A model generated the notes under the pieces. That model saw only the letters and a list, made by a program, of their open reading frames with translations. It did not search any database and was not told the DNA's origin. Source: Wurfbainia villosa (Eukaryota > Streptophyta > Magnoliopsida > Zingiberales > Zingiberaceae). From it: a stretch of DNA of 64,000 nt. Made by a program: the position numbers and the translations under genes. Where the stretch lies: contig CM045991.1 of the NCBI GenBank assembly GCA_025175895.1, positions 82,695,174 to 82,759,173 of the forward strand, read 5' to 3'. Below, one piece after another: positions 1 through 11,094 of the stretch. Position 1 is the first letter of the stretch; every line of letters starts with the position of its first letter.

Positions 1-764
1 AATAATTTTTCTGCTTTAGATTAATTTAGAATAATTTTTTTGTTCTAGATTAAAAATATTTTTTACTTTAAAAATTTGTTAAAATAATTTTTTCTACATT
101 TAGATAATTTAAAATATTTTTCAGCATTTAAAAAATTGTTAAAATAATTTTTTCTGCATTTAGATAATTTAAAATATTTTTCAACATTTAAAAAATTATT
201 AAAATAATTGTTTCTACATTTAGATAATTTAAAATATTTTTCATAATTTAAAAAATTGTTAAAATAATTTTTTCTAAATTTATATAATTTAAAATATTTT
301 TCAGCATTTAAAAAAATTGTTAAAATAAATTTTTCTGCATTTAAAAAATTGCCTTAATATTTTTCTGTATTTAAAAAATTGCCTTAATATTTTTTTGCAT
401 TTAAAAAATTACCTTTTTTATTTAAAAAATTGTCTTAATATTTTTCTGCATTTAAAAAAATACCTTAATATTTTTCTGCATTTAAAAAATTGCCTTAATA
501 TTTTTTTTTGCATTTTAAAAAAAATTGCCTTAATATTTTTTCTGTATTTAAAAAATCCCATAATATTTTTTTTCATTTAGAGATTTCTCAAAATATTTTT
601 CTGCATTAAATTATTTTTTTTTTGCTTCAATTATCTTAATTTTTATAATCTTTGCTTAAGTAAATTTCATTAATATTTGTAATTTAAATAATTCTTATTA
701 GTTGTAATTAGGAATAACTCTTAACTTTAGTTAATTTAAATAAAAATTTATTAATAATATAGAA
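1..764. repeat. AT-rich tandem repeats upstream of the element A gag
   Basis: Very AT-rich tract with two tandem arrays. From about 61 to 310 a roughly 60-bp unit recurs about four times, each copy containing AAAATTGTTAAAATAATT and ATTTAGATAATTTAAAATA. From about 326 to 600 a shorter unit of about 30 bp recurs, built on TTTAAAAAATTGCCTTAATA. No LTR end or primer-binding site is visible before the gag start at 765, so this is probably an expanded leader of element A, whose LTR lies left of the window. The small ORF at 395-580 only reads through this repeat. Confidence 0.8.
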
Positions 765-2391
765 ATGTCACATTTAGAAGGATATAGCATTGTTCGCCCT
801 CCCCTATTCAATGGAGAGGACATTTCCTATTGGAAAAGGCGAATGAAGTGCTACTTGAAGACCGACCTAGAGGTCTGGTTCTCAATTAGAAAAGGGTTTG
901 TAGCTCCAGTGGACAACTCAGGTGAGTTGTTAGAGCCAGAGAAATGGACTGTGGATGTTAGAAAAAGGGCTCAAGTTGATTACAAGGCACTTAACACCTT
1001 GCAATGCAGACTTACCAAAGAAGAGCTCAATAGGGTGGGTCCATTAGAAAACTCTAAGGAATTATGGAAAAAATTAATTGAATTACATGAGGGTACAAAT
1101 GACACTAGGATAGCTAAACGAGACATGTTACTAAATAAGCTATTTAATTGTAAAATGAATGAAAATGAAAATGCTAGTCAACTTCATACTAGAATTAAAG
1201 ATATATTAAATGGATTACACTTAATAGGACACCAAATAGAAAACATGGATGTAATTAGGTATACACTTAAGGCATTCCCGAGGAATGCCTTATGGACATC
1301 TATTGTTGATGCCTATAAGGTTTCCAGGGACCTTTCCACAATTAGACTAGACGAATTATTTTGTGAACTTGAACTACACAAACAAGCTAACTCGGGTCAA
1401 ACCGAGAATGGTAGAGCTTTGATGGTAGGTTCGACCAAAAAGGAAATAAAAGTGAAGAGTGAGTCCGAAGATGAGTCAGAGTCGGAAACAAACGGAGAAG
1501 AGGAGATCGTAAATATGGTCCGGAAGATGTTCAACCCAAGGAAAAGATTTACGAAGAAAGATTCCAAAAAGGTCGTCGACAACAAGCCAAGACCTCGATT
1601 GGAAGTGACGTGCTACGAATGCAATGGAAAGGGACACTACAAGTCGGAGTGTGCAAACCTAAAAAGGGAAGAAAAAACAAAAAAAGTAAAAGAAGAAGAA
1701 AGCACTTAAGGCAACATGGGATGAATCGTCATCAGAAGAGTCGGAAGCAGAAGAGACGAAGAGAAGTTTCGTGGCATTCATGGCCGAATCAAGCTTTAGA
1801 GCTGAGTCAAGTTCCAAGTACGAATCCGATTCTAAGTCCGAGAGAAGCCATAGATCCACATCCGTTTCTAAAGGACAAGACGAGGTAACCTCTCCATTAG
1901 AAAAGAAATTGTATAATATAATTGCATGCCTAGGTAGGAAATTAGCTATGTTCGAAAATCGAGTCGACTCGCTACTTAAGGAAGTCCAAGTACTTAAGGA
2001 TCAAGTCAACTCGAAGACTTCGACTTGCCAAATTAAGGATAGAGACTCAACTCAAGTTGCAAAGCTTGAGGAAGAGAGCTCAGTCCTAAAAAGGCAAGTA
2101 GAAGATCCAACTGGATCATTGGAAAGGTTCACTTCAAGCTCCAAGTATCTCAACATGATGCTTGGATCTCAGCGAATCGTGTACAATAAGTCCGGACTCA
2201 GATACAAAGCTAAGTCCTCCTATAAATCATACATGTCATTACTTAGCCGAAATGCTAAGAATTGAGTCCAAGCATGGGTTCCTAAATCTAGCTTAGTCAA
2301 CCAAGTTGGACCAAATCAATTTAGGGTTCCTAAAAGTCAAGTTCACTTAGTGAACAAAAGTCAAACTAGCTACCACTTAGGGGAAGCTTAA
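765..2391 (+). pseudogene. gag: gag of SIRE-like Ty1/copia element A (frameshifted)
   Basis: Structural capsid/nucleocapsid polyprotein of a copia element. The N-terminus (PPLFNGEDISYWKRRMKCYL) is the gag type of SIRE/Maximus elements. A CCHC zinc knuckle, CYECNGKGHYKSEC, lies near residues 283-296. The first frame stops at 1709, but the reading continues in another frame from about 1690 (KKALKATWDESSSEESEAE), so a one-base slip sits in the A-rich run at 1670-1700. The second frame carries an acidic serine-rich stretch, a coiled coil (about 1900-2120) and the family motif SSKYLNMMLGSQRIVYNKSG. A TGA at 2263 interrupts it, and it then reads on to 2391 (VQAWVPKS). The ATG at 765 is the first in frame. 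No protease or pol follows. Confidence 0.9.
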
Positions 2392-2847
2392 ACCTTGCTT
2401 GTTTCCTTGTTTAGTTAAACTCTTCCATGCTTTATTTTACTTTACTTGCTTAATTTAGAATGGACTAGATAGTAAATAAAGTAGTTTAAACTTGAACAAC
2501 CTAGTACTAAGACGAAGTGAACTGATAGTAAGTTAGGGAAACTCTTCGAAGTGCATATCTAGGAAGTGGTCGTTGCTCCGATATCCAAGAAGGCCATGAG
2601 CCTCACCACGACCTGGTGCACTAAGTCGAGTGGAACTAACCGAAGCTAACTCACTAAGTCATTGACTAGTTAGACCAAGGCTTAGTCCAAAGTGAATCAA
2701 GTATTTGATTCCTTCATTGACTTTGTCTAGGAAGTGGTCTTTGCTCCGATAACTAAGAAGGTCATGTGCCTCGCTATGACCTGGAAGTCAATGCTAGAAA
2801 AACTTACTTGACTAGCTCAAACTAAGCTTGAATCTAACACAAGTTTA
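2392..2847 (+). other. Non-coding 3' part of element A
   Basis: No ORF was found after the gag. The stretch holds two copies of a roughly 58-bp motif (2558-2615 and 2726-2784) sharing AGGAAGTGGTC, TTGCTCCGATA and CCAAGAAGG/CTAAGAAGG. The last five bases, GTTTA (2843-2847), are the left TSD of element B. The sequence resumes at 29052. Confidence 0.75.
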
Positions 2848-4422
2848 TGTTGGTGCAATCGACCTAGGTCACGATTGACCAGACTCGAGTGGGACTCGAG
2901 TAGGGTTTTGATGTTCGACAAGAGTTGACAATATGATTTGACCATATGACCAGTGGATGGTATGGGACATCCAAGGTCATATGAGGGAGATTATTGGAGA
3001 AATCCAAGTTGATCAAGGTTGACCGAACACTTGGTGTGGAGAAGTCCAAGTTTGGTGACTTGGCAGAAAAAAGTCCAAGTATGGATACTTGGCAAGAGAA
3101 AATCCAAGTTGGTCACGGGAGACCGGACACTTGGTGTTGGAAAGACCAATGGGAAGTTGGCGAGGGAAGTCTCGACAAGTCTGAGAGATTGTCCTTGGCA
3201 AATGAAGTCTTGGACGGGGAAGTCTTGGTAGTGAAGTCCCGGAGGCATAGCCTCTTGGCAGTGAAGTCCTGGACGAGGAGTCTTGGCAAGGGAAGACCCG
3301 GCTGATCAGAGAGATCGATCTTGGCAAAAGGGAAGTCTCGGAGGCGAGGCCTCTTGGCAAAGGTAGACCCTAGAGCATGACAATGGGCAATGGAAACACT
3401 TGAAGGCTAGTCCAAGGATGAACAGTTACGGACTCGAGGGATCCGGGAGGCGTGAGGCGTGAGGCTGATAGAAGTGGGTTGAAGGCTTAGGTCTAGACTT
3501 AGGGTGAGTATCAAGTATGAGGGGATCATACTTGGAGTGTTAAACCTCAATGTAGAGGTATAACAGTCGACTGTCGGTTCAGTTCAGTCAATTGGGCTTC
3601 ATTTGTAGGCAAACATAAGCAAGGTGACCTCGACCAGTGCCTCAACTAGAGGCTAGTCGAGGTGGCGCCTCGACTGGACCACTCGACTAGTGCCTCGATT
3701 GGTCATTCTGGATGGAGGAATAGAAGCGAGGCGCACTCGACCAACGCCTTGACTAGTGGACAATTGAGGCGGCGCCTTGACTGGATCACTTGACTGGCGC
3801 CTCGATTGGTTCTAGCACAGGTATGAAGACAGTTGCTCAAAAGCAAGGCGACTCGACTGGAGTTCCAATCGAGGCGGCGCCGCGACTAGCAAAGCGACTG
3901 TTGCAGATCAAGAAGCTTTGATGGAGCTCTATAAGAAGATATTTGAGGGGGTCTTCGAGCAAGGTTTTGGAGGGGCAATTTGAGGCGAGGTGTTGCTGCA
4001 TTTCAGGGCCTTCAAAGTCATCCCAAAGTAACCAACAAGCAAATATTCAAAAGCCCTAATCTGTAAAGTGTGTTCATTTATTCTTCTATTTGCTTTTGTT
4101 ATTGTTGTAGTTGCTTATTGTATCTTACTTTTACTGTTGTAAGAGACTTGTAAGAGGTTCCTCCACCTCCGGTGTGTCACCGAGAAGGAGAAGTTTGATA
4201 GTGGTGGTGTGCATCACTAGAGCTCACTAGGGCTCGCCCGTGGAGTTAGAACTAGGGTTCCGAACCACGTAAAAGTCATGTGTTGTGCTTGTGTTGTGTT
4301 TTTGTAATTGTATTGGTATTTCTGCTGCATACTAACAATTGTAGACAAGCACGACGAATTCCATCAATGAAATCGATGACAACGCTATTCACCCCCCTTT
4401 AGTAGACACATAGATCCTAATA
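2848..4422 (+). repeat. 5' LTR of element B
   Basis: About 1575 bp, TG at the start and CCTAATA at the end (the 3' copy ends CCTAACA). Its middle (about 3590-3900) is crowded with TCGACTGG and GGCGCCTCGA repeats. Small ORFs at 2994-3360 on both strands read through a degenerate repeat around TCTTGGCA and GAAGTC and are not genes. Confidence 0.92.
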
Positions 4423-4424
4423 AG

Positions 4425-4442
4425 TGGTATCAGAGTGAGGTC
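4425..4442 (+). promoter_or_regulatory. Primer-binding site of element B
   Basis: TGGTATCAGAGTGAGG directly follows the 5' LTR. TGGTATCAGAG is the usual complement to the 3' end of initiator methionine tRNA in plant LTR retrotransposons. Confidence 0.85.
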
Positions 4443-4492
4443 GCTCTTCAAGGCTTAACAACCAAGAGAGCACGCTAGAGGGAAGAAGGAAG

Positions 4493-6152
4493 ATGGAGGA
4501 GCCAAATTTTGATTTGGGATGGGACATCAATGTGCCTCCTCCATATGAACTCTATGGAGCTAAAGAATTCGATCAATGGAAGGTAAGGATGGAACATTGT
4601 CTAATGTGTGAAATTGAAAATTGGTTTATTTTGATGCAAGGAGTTGAAGTTCCTATGGACAAGAAGGGTAGAATACTCAAGAAAAAGAAATTGACAAAGG
4701 AGCAACTAGAACAATTCGAAAGAAATGATAAGGTAACACAATTGTTATTAAATTTGTTGCCTAATGAGATTATGTCTAGATTAGGTGAGTTTAGGGATGC
4801 TAAGGAATTATGGAGCAAGGTAACCAAGCTTCATGAAGATTCCTCTTCCACACAAATGGAGGAGCCTCAAGAAGAAGAAAGTTCATCTTCGTCCCAAGCT
4901 CATGTAGACTCGAAGGTTGATAGATGTTCAATTTTCGACAAAGAGGTGGAAGAAATAGTCGAAGCCTCCACTTCAAGAATTGAGGGGGAGCTTAGATCTT
5001 CAACCTTGGAACAAGAACAAGAGGAGAAGCCCTCTACCTCTGAGAGAAATGAAGAAAAAGTTCAAAATTCTCTAATCATTCAAGAAGGTAATTTAAATGC
5101 AATTGTTAAAGATAAAAATCATATAATATGCTTTGAGTGTAGGGAAGTAAGGCACTATAAGAGTAAATGCTCAAAAAGAGTCAAGAAGGCTCAACCGACA
5201 CCAAGGGCCAAAGAAAAGTCAAAGGAAACTGGAGTCCTAATTCATAAGAGCAAGGAGCATATAATATGCTTCAAGTGCAACAAAAGAGGACACTACCGAA
5301 GCCAATGTTTTAGGGGGAGGCACCCTCAGAAGGGTAAAGGAGAGAGTTCAAATGTAGGGGGAGCTAAGGCAAACCCTAAGGTAAATTTAAATAAAGCTCT
5401 TCCTTTACGCAATGTTAGAAAGCATGCTCATAATTTTAATGCACTTGCTATTGTTCACGAAAAGCATGCTAGAAATAGATTTTATTATTTAGGTGCTAAG
5501 CATGTAAATTTATCTTAGGACAATGCTAGATCAACCTTACCTAAGGATAGGAAGGTAGAAAATAACAATTTAGGCATTAATCCTAAAATGGACTAGACAT
5601 ATGCCTAGAAAGAAGAATATCTCAAGAAACAATGAAAAATCAAAATTTGAGGTATTAGAAAAGGAAAATCAAACTTTGAGATCAAAGCTTGAGAAAATGG
5701 AGAAGACCCTAAGGAAGATGGAAAATATGATTTTAGGGTCAAATGGACGGAACTTAAGTATTGGTAGGAAAGATTTAGTTAAGGACAAGCAAGGCATGGG
5801 TCACAAGCCTAGGTCCAAGGTAGCTAAGTCTACTTATCATAATGTTCCATATAGTTATGAAACAAGTTCTAGGTCTAGGAGTGTCAAGGTCACAAAGGAG
5901 GTCATCCCTAGAGTTGACCATGATGTGTGTCTAGTGGCTAAGGTTTCTATGAAATCTAGGAAAGCCACTAACAAGGTTACAAGGGAAACAATCCCTAAGG
6001 TTAACCTTGACAAGACCAAAATGACCAAGGCTTCCAAGCCTAGTAGAGTCATTAGGAAGGTACCAAGGGAAGATATCCCTAGTGAGTACCTAGTTAATCC
6101 TAGGAGCTCCAATAGGTATTGGGTTCCTAGGAGCGTGATCCCTTCACGCTAG
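4493..6152 (+). pseudogene. gag: gag of element B with two zinc knuckles and coiled coil
   Basis: Gag-type structural protein, the only coding region of element B. It starts at ATG 4493 after the primer-binding site. The N-terminal capsid-like part contains YELYGAKEFDQWKVRMEHCL. It is followed by an acidic, Ser/Glu-rich linker and two CCHC knuckles: CFECREVRHYKSKC (normal spacing, but Val-Arg where Gly is usual) and CFKCNKRGHYRSQC. The frame is stopped by TAG at 5516 and again near 5591, and a short indel just before 5601 shifts it. The C-terminal part (5601-6152) has a leucine/lysine coiled coil (KFEVLEKENQTLRSKLEK), a basic stretch with repeated KVTRE-T/V-IP-K-V-like segments, and ends NRYWVPRSVIPSR. 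Where a normal SIRE element would continue into protease and pol, only non-coding DNA follows. Confidence 0.87.
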
Positions 6153-6205
6153 ATGAGTTAGGTTGTGTCAACATGGATTGGTGGGGTAGTTAACCTAACC
6201 ATAGC

Positions 6206-6469
6206 AAAGTTGACACTTTAGATCATTTTCAAGGTTATGGGTACCTTGGAAATAAGTTTGATCAAATCCTAAAGGATTTTAGGATGTGCCAATATCATTT
6301 AAGAAGTTTGAAAAATTAATCAAATTGGCATAATTAGAAAGTTGACACTTTAGATCATTTTCAAGGTTATGGGTACCTTGGAAATAAGTTTGATCAAATC
6401 CTAAAGGATTTTAGGATGTGCCAATATCATTTAAGAAGTTTTAAAAATTAATCAAATTGACATAATTAG
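6206..6469 (+). repeat. 132-bp tandem duplication
   Basis: Two adjacent copies, 6206-6337 and 6338-6469, both beginning AAAGTTGACACTTTAGATCA and ending CATAATTAG. Only a few bases differ (for example TTGGCA versus TTGACA near the end), so the duplication looks younger than the surrounding decay. Confidence 0.92.
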
Positions 6470-7385
6470 GTCTTAAAGTCATGGTGTTCCATTTTTAGTT
6501 TTTGGCACACTTGGGAGATAAGTAGTATCATGGAAAAATTGGATTTAATTCTACAAATGGCAATTAATACTAAAACTTAGGTATTCTCATACCTTTATAT
6601 TTTATTTGTCATGATTTGTTTGTCATTTATCATGTCATGACATCATATTTATTTTTAATCATAAATGTCATGATTATGCTTAGATTTAGTTTAATGTCAT
6701 GTATGTTTAAATTTCATTTATATGTCATGACATCATGATTATTGACACATGTTTAATTATGCTATCATTTATGTCATAATCATCATTCATGCATTAATGA
6801 AATTGAGTTAAGAACAATGACATGATTTGAAGTCCCATTTATAAGGGAATCAAATAGAGTTGCCTTAGAAAATGCATGAGACCTTATTATAGGTATAATC
6901 AAAGCTCACATCTAACATAAAATTGACATGTTTGTATATTGATACACCCCAGACACATGTGAGATGCTAAGAAATGAGTTAAGTTCAAGGTGCATAGGTC
7001 TTGCATCTAGATGAACTCAAACTCATCTTATACCATAGATGAATCATGAGGAAAGCTAGTATACAAGTCATGTATGCTTAGCCCATTTTTGAAAATATTT
7101 TAAAATCATTTTGAAAAACATTGGTGAACCCTATCTTTTTATATCAACCATCATTGAGAAGATTGAAACAAAGTTGGCCTAAAACACTAAAACTTTCAAT
7201 GCTTTTGAACTTTGTATCATTCTTTGAATTTAAAAGTTATTTTCATAGAAAATTATTTTTTCCCTATAGTATTTGGCATAAGTAATGTGTGGTTGAAATT
7301 TCAAAATTTTTTGAATTTTCTAGAATTATTTATGCATTTCTGAAGTTGGTTTGAAAATTCGATTTCAAAAAAGTCAGAAACCAAT

Positions 7386-7441
7386 CGAGGCGCTGCCTCG
7401 ACTGGAGCTGATGTCACTCGACTGAGAGCTTTCTCAGTCGA
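7386..7441. repeat. Two perfect hairpin-type inverted repeats in element B
   Basis: CGAGGC-GCT-GCCTCG at 7386-7400, then TCGACTGAGA-GCTT-TCTCAGTCGA at 7418-7441. The first matches the hairpin module CGAGGC-GGC-GCCTCG in the LTRs of the same element (for example 28378-28392). Confidence 0.85.
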
Positions 7442-7723
7442 CTGTTATCACTGTTTTGGCTTACCAATGTTAGTTTAAGCCATTTGATCATAACCCTAGG
7501 CTAGATAACTACTCCTACACCTCTAATGTGCTTAGACAAGCATTGAAAGGGTGAGATTTTCATTGAAAGTTAATTGGGGAGTTAATTAGGGTAAAAATCA
7601 TTTTCCAAAGGAGTTTAAAGTTCAAGTTTGAACTTTTATCCTTATTTTCTATTGGCTTAGAAACTCTCCAAGGACATTGTTGGTGTAATGGTCTAGGGGG
7701 AGTAAGCTTTTAGTGCGAGATTA

Positions 7724-10700
7724 TGTCATGCCCGCCCTTTCCAGGGGTTCAGAGGGGCGACGTGATGCAATCGTACATACATGCATTACAGCGAAAGACT
7801 ACCTATACTTTCGTACAGCGGAAGACTTTAGACTTATATTTTTTTTTCTTCTTTAAAACATAAACATGCGTCATCATTTCATAAATACTTCTTTTTAAAC
7901 ATAGAGCGTGCATCATCATTTCATAAGTACTTAGTTCAAGTTCATAAAAATCATCTTAAAGGAAAACATGCATAAGGAAACATAACAGATCTCCTCCACC
8001 ATGCCACTACCATACACACTTTGCCCCTGCTGCTGCTCTCTTTAGTTTAGCCACCCTTTACCCTTATCTGTAGTACAAGGGAACATAAACAATAAGCACA
8101 TAGGCTTAGTAAGATCCTGTCATACTCACAAAAACCATACGTCAAATATTAAGCATAGAGTAGTGACATGATCATATAACACATATAAGCATAACATTCA
8201 TATAAATATACAACGACATATAAACGAACATAACATGCATATAAACATACAAGAACATAAGCAAGCATAACATGCATATAACATACCAGAACATAAGCAT
8301 AACATTCATATAAACATCTAAGAACATAAGCAAACATAACATGCATATAACATACCAGAACATAAGCATAACATTCATGTAAACATCTAGAACATAAGCA
8401 AACATAACATACCAGAACATAAGCAAGCATAACATACATATAGAAATACAAGAATATAAGCAAGCATAACATGCATATAAACATAAGCATAACATGAATA
8501 TAACATCATAATGATCCAGACATGAACTAAGGATATATGCAGGATGCTCTTTGAAAATATATATTATAGGTATTTAAACATAATCTCAACATATTAGGCC
8601 CGACATTGTACCACATCATCATCATCATAGCACGCATCCCTAAATAGACCCTAGGTAGCTAATCCCGAACCTACTAGGTTACTAGGCCCGTACTATGTCC
8701 GTCGACCTAGGGGACATCATCATAACATAGAAGCTCATCCTAGGCCCGTACTTATGACCGTCGCCCTAGGGCATTTGGGAGCCCATCCCGTACTAGGTTC
8801 GTACTATGATCGTCGACCTAGGGGCAATCATAACATAGAAACCCATCCTAGGCCCGTACTATGTCCGTCGGCCTAGGGCAACTTAGGAGCTCATCCCTTT
8901 GGACCTTGTTAGGGTCCGATACAAGTCATGCAGAAAGTAAAATACTTATCATGCTTCATATCATAACATATCAAATTTCTTTTCATAAACATATCATTTT
9001 CCTTATCATGGCATATCATGTTCCTTCTTCATAGCATATCATGTTCCTTCTTCATAACATATCATTTTTCTTTTCATAACATATCATATTCCTTCATCTT
9101 AACATATCATATTTCTTTTCATACATATCAAGTTCCTTCTTTATAACATATCATACATTCACACAATTCGCATGGCAATGAACATAACATGATCATACAT
9201 TTAACATGGTATGAGCAGAAATTTATCATGCATCCCTACTATTAACATAGACATATGGTAGTGACATAAACCAATCACGCTAAACCACTTGAGCAAGGAC
9301 TACTTAACATCATGTTAACATCACACACATATAGGGCATGGCATAAACATCATGAACAAGCATACATGGAGTGATCTAAACTTCATGGAGTTCTACCAAA
9401 GTTTTAAACCCTAAACAACTTATATATGATCTAACTAACCACATATTAATTCTTTCACATATAAAGCATGGCATGGAAGGCACTTAGGAGTTTAGATAAG
9501 TCTTGGCCGAGAGTTTCAAGAAAACCTAAGATCCATTTCTTAAATCTAGCTTAGCTTTCACATGTTACCTATATCTACATTCAAAACATAGCATAGCAAT
9601 TTATAGATCATAGCATGATAGACCTAAATGGGTCTTGGCCGAATGGTTCAAGGAACTTAAAAGATCAACCACTTAAATTTAGGTTAGCTAACAATATGTT
9701 ACCTTCATCTATATTCATAACATAGCATGACAACTTATAGATCATAGCATAATAGACCTAAATGGGTCTTGGCTGAATGGTTCAAGGAACTTAAAGGATC
9801 AACCACTTAAATTTAGGTTAGCTAATAACATGTTACCTTCATCTAACATCAAAACATATCATGAACTCATCTATAGCATGGCATAGAATATGTTATCTTC
9901 ATCTAACATCAAAACATATCATGAACTCATCTATAGCATGGCATAGAAGATGTTACCTTCATCTAACATCAAAACATATCATGAACTCATCTAGAGCTTG
10001 GCATAGAAAAACACATTAGGGTTCCAAAGGGGCTTGGCCGAGAGTCCTAGAAGGGTTTGAAGTTCAACCATTTAACCAAATCCATCTAGAAACCTATCAT
10101 CATCATATTCATACAAGGTATAGCATGGATCATCATGGAAAACACAAAGAATGGTCTTGGTCGAATGTTTCTTGAAGTTTTTAAGATCTAACACTTAACC
10201 AAACCTATTTAGCAACCTATCATTATCATATTCATACAAGGTATAACATGGATCATCATGGAGGGCACAAGGAAGGGTCTTGGCCGAAAGTTCATGAAGG
10301 GATTCACATAATAACATCAATCGAAAACAACTTGTATGCAGGTGAGGGGATACTTACATCCTTCGCTTTGTTAATAGTTGGAAAATACCCTAAGGGATGC
10401 CAAACCTAGAGCCTTCTTCTTGCTTGGCTAGCTTTCGGAAAATGGAAGAGAGAGCCTAGGGTTTTCAGTGAGGAAGAAGAAGAGGAAAAGTGGAGAATGA
10501 AAAATGGGTTTTCTCTTGTCTCCTCATTCCCTATTTATTCACTTGAAGGTGTCCCTTAGCCTTCCTTACCCTTAACTATCATTTCCCATATTCCACTAAT
10601 AGCACAACCCTACTGGGCTTTTGGTTATTGGATGCATCTTAGGGCTTAGCTATCTACTAGAGGTTTGGGGTTCAATTCCTAGGCCATGCATCTTTTTTGG

Positions 10701-10797
10701 CTCTATTTCTTTTATTGTTTTGAAAGAGCCCACATAAAGCCCATTATAATCATGCAAAAATTCTTGTAAAATTACTAGGAATTTTACGGGCGTTACA
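7724..10797 (-). repeat. 3' LTR of element G (left end in this window)
   Basis: About 3.07 kb. Several tandem arrays fill it: about 8180-8500 (units with GAACATAAGCATAACAT), about 8640-8900 (units with AGGCCCGTACTATG and GTCGACCTAGG), about 8950-9150 (units of roughly 24 bp with CATATCATGTTCCTTCTTC) and about 9829-10010 (three units of roughly 60 bp with CATCAAAACATATCATGAAC). The ORFs 8149-8495 on the minus strand only read the first array. The polypurine tract, read on the minus strand, is GGTATGAAGGAT at 10798-10809. Confidence 0.92.
8180..8500. repeat. Tandem repeat in element G LTR
   Basis: Repeated segments containing ACATGCATATAACATACC and AGAACATAAGCATAACATTC. The matching array in the other LTR is at 15800-15899 and 24633-24870. 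On the minus strand it reads as repetitive Met/Cys/Tyr/Val ORFs that have no gene character. Confidence 0.85.
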
Positions 10798-10832
10798 ATC
10801 CTTCATACCTTTTAAAAGTTTCTTCCTCAAAA

Positions 10833-11089
10833 TTAGGACAACTCTGGGTACTTCTGTTTCATGTCCTCCTCGCGTTCCTAGGTAGCTTCTTCGTACCATT
10901 GATTTTGCCACAAGACCTTCACTAAGGGCACATCTTTATTGCTTAGCCTTTTGACTTCTCGGTCTAGTATCTGGATAGGTCGACTTTCATAACTCAGGTC
11001 CTCTTGAACTTGCACTGTTTGTAGCTCGATCATTTGGTCCGTACTGAAAATGCACTTCTTGAGCATCGAAACGTGGAACACGTTGTGAA
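10833..11089 (-). pseudogene. pol: Integrase C-terminus and chromodomain-like tail of element G
   Basis: End of the Ty3/gypsy polyprotein, separated from the rest of integrase by solo LTR L. It reads VFHVSMLKKC, then SYESRPIQILDREVKRL, then VKVLWQNQWYEEAT. A TAG stands where relatives have Trp, followed by EREEDMKQKYPELS and the TAA at 10833. The block VLW-x-EEATWERE-x-M-x-YPEL is the family's C-terminal chromodomain-like region, thought to bind chromatin and steer insertion. The polypurine tract and LTR follow at once on the minus strand. Confidence 0.85.
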
Positions 11090-11094
11090 TAGCC

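Larger units (their letters stand above)
6153..7723 (+). other. Non-coding internal region of element B, left of insertion G
   Basis: About 1.6 kb with no credible ORF. It contains a 132-bp tandem duplication (6206-6469) and two perfect short inverted repeats at 7386-7400 and 7418-7441. The last five bases, GATTA, are the left TSD of element G. The sequence resumes at 27149. Confidence 0.75.

Noticed and set aside
8149..8495. Two overlapping minus-strand ORFs rich in Met, Cys and Tyr (also 24584-24883)
   Set aside because: They read a tandem repeat in the LTR of G in two frames at once. The repeat, not a protein, explains the open frames.
8950..9150. Regular 24-bp repeats that could suggest a CRISPR array
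   Set aside because: No unique spacers of constant length, the units are imperfect and contiguous, and the array lies in a plant LTR and recurs in the second LTR.
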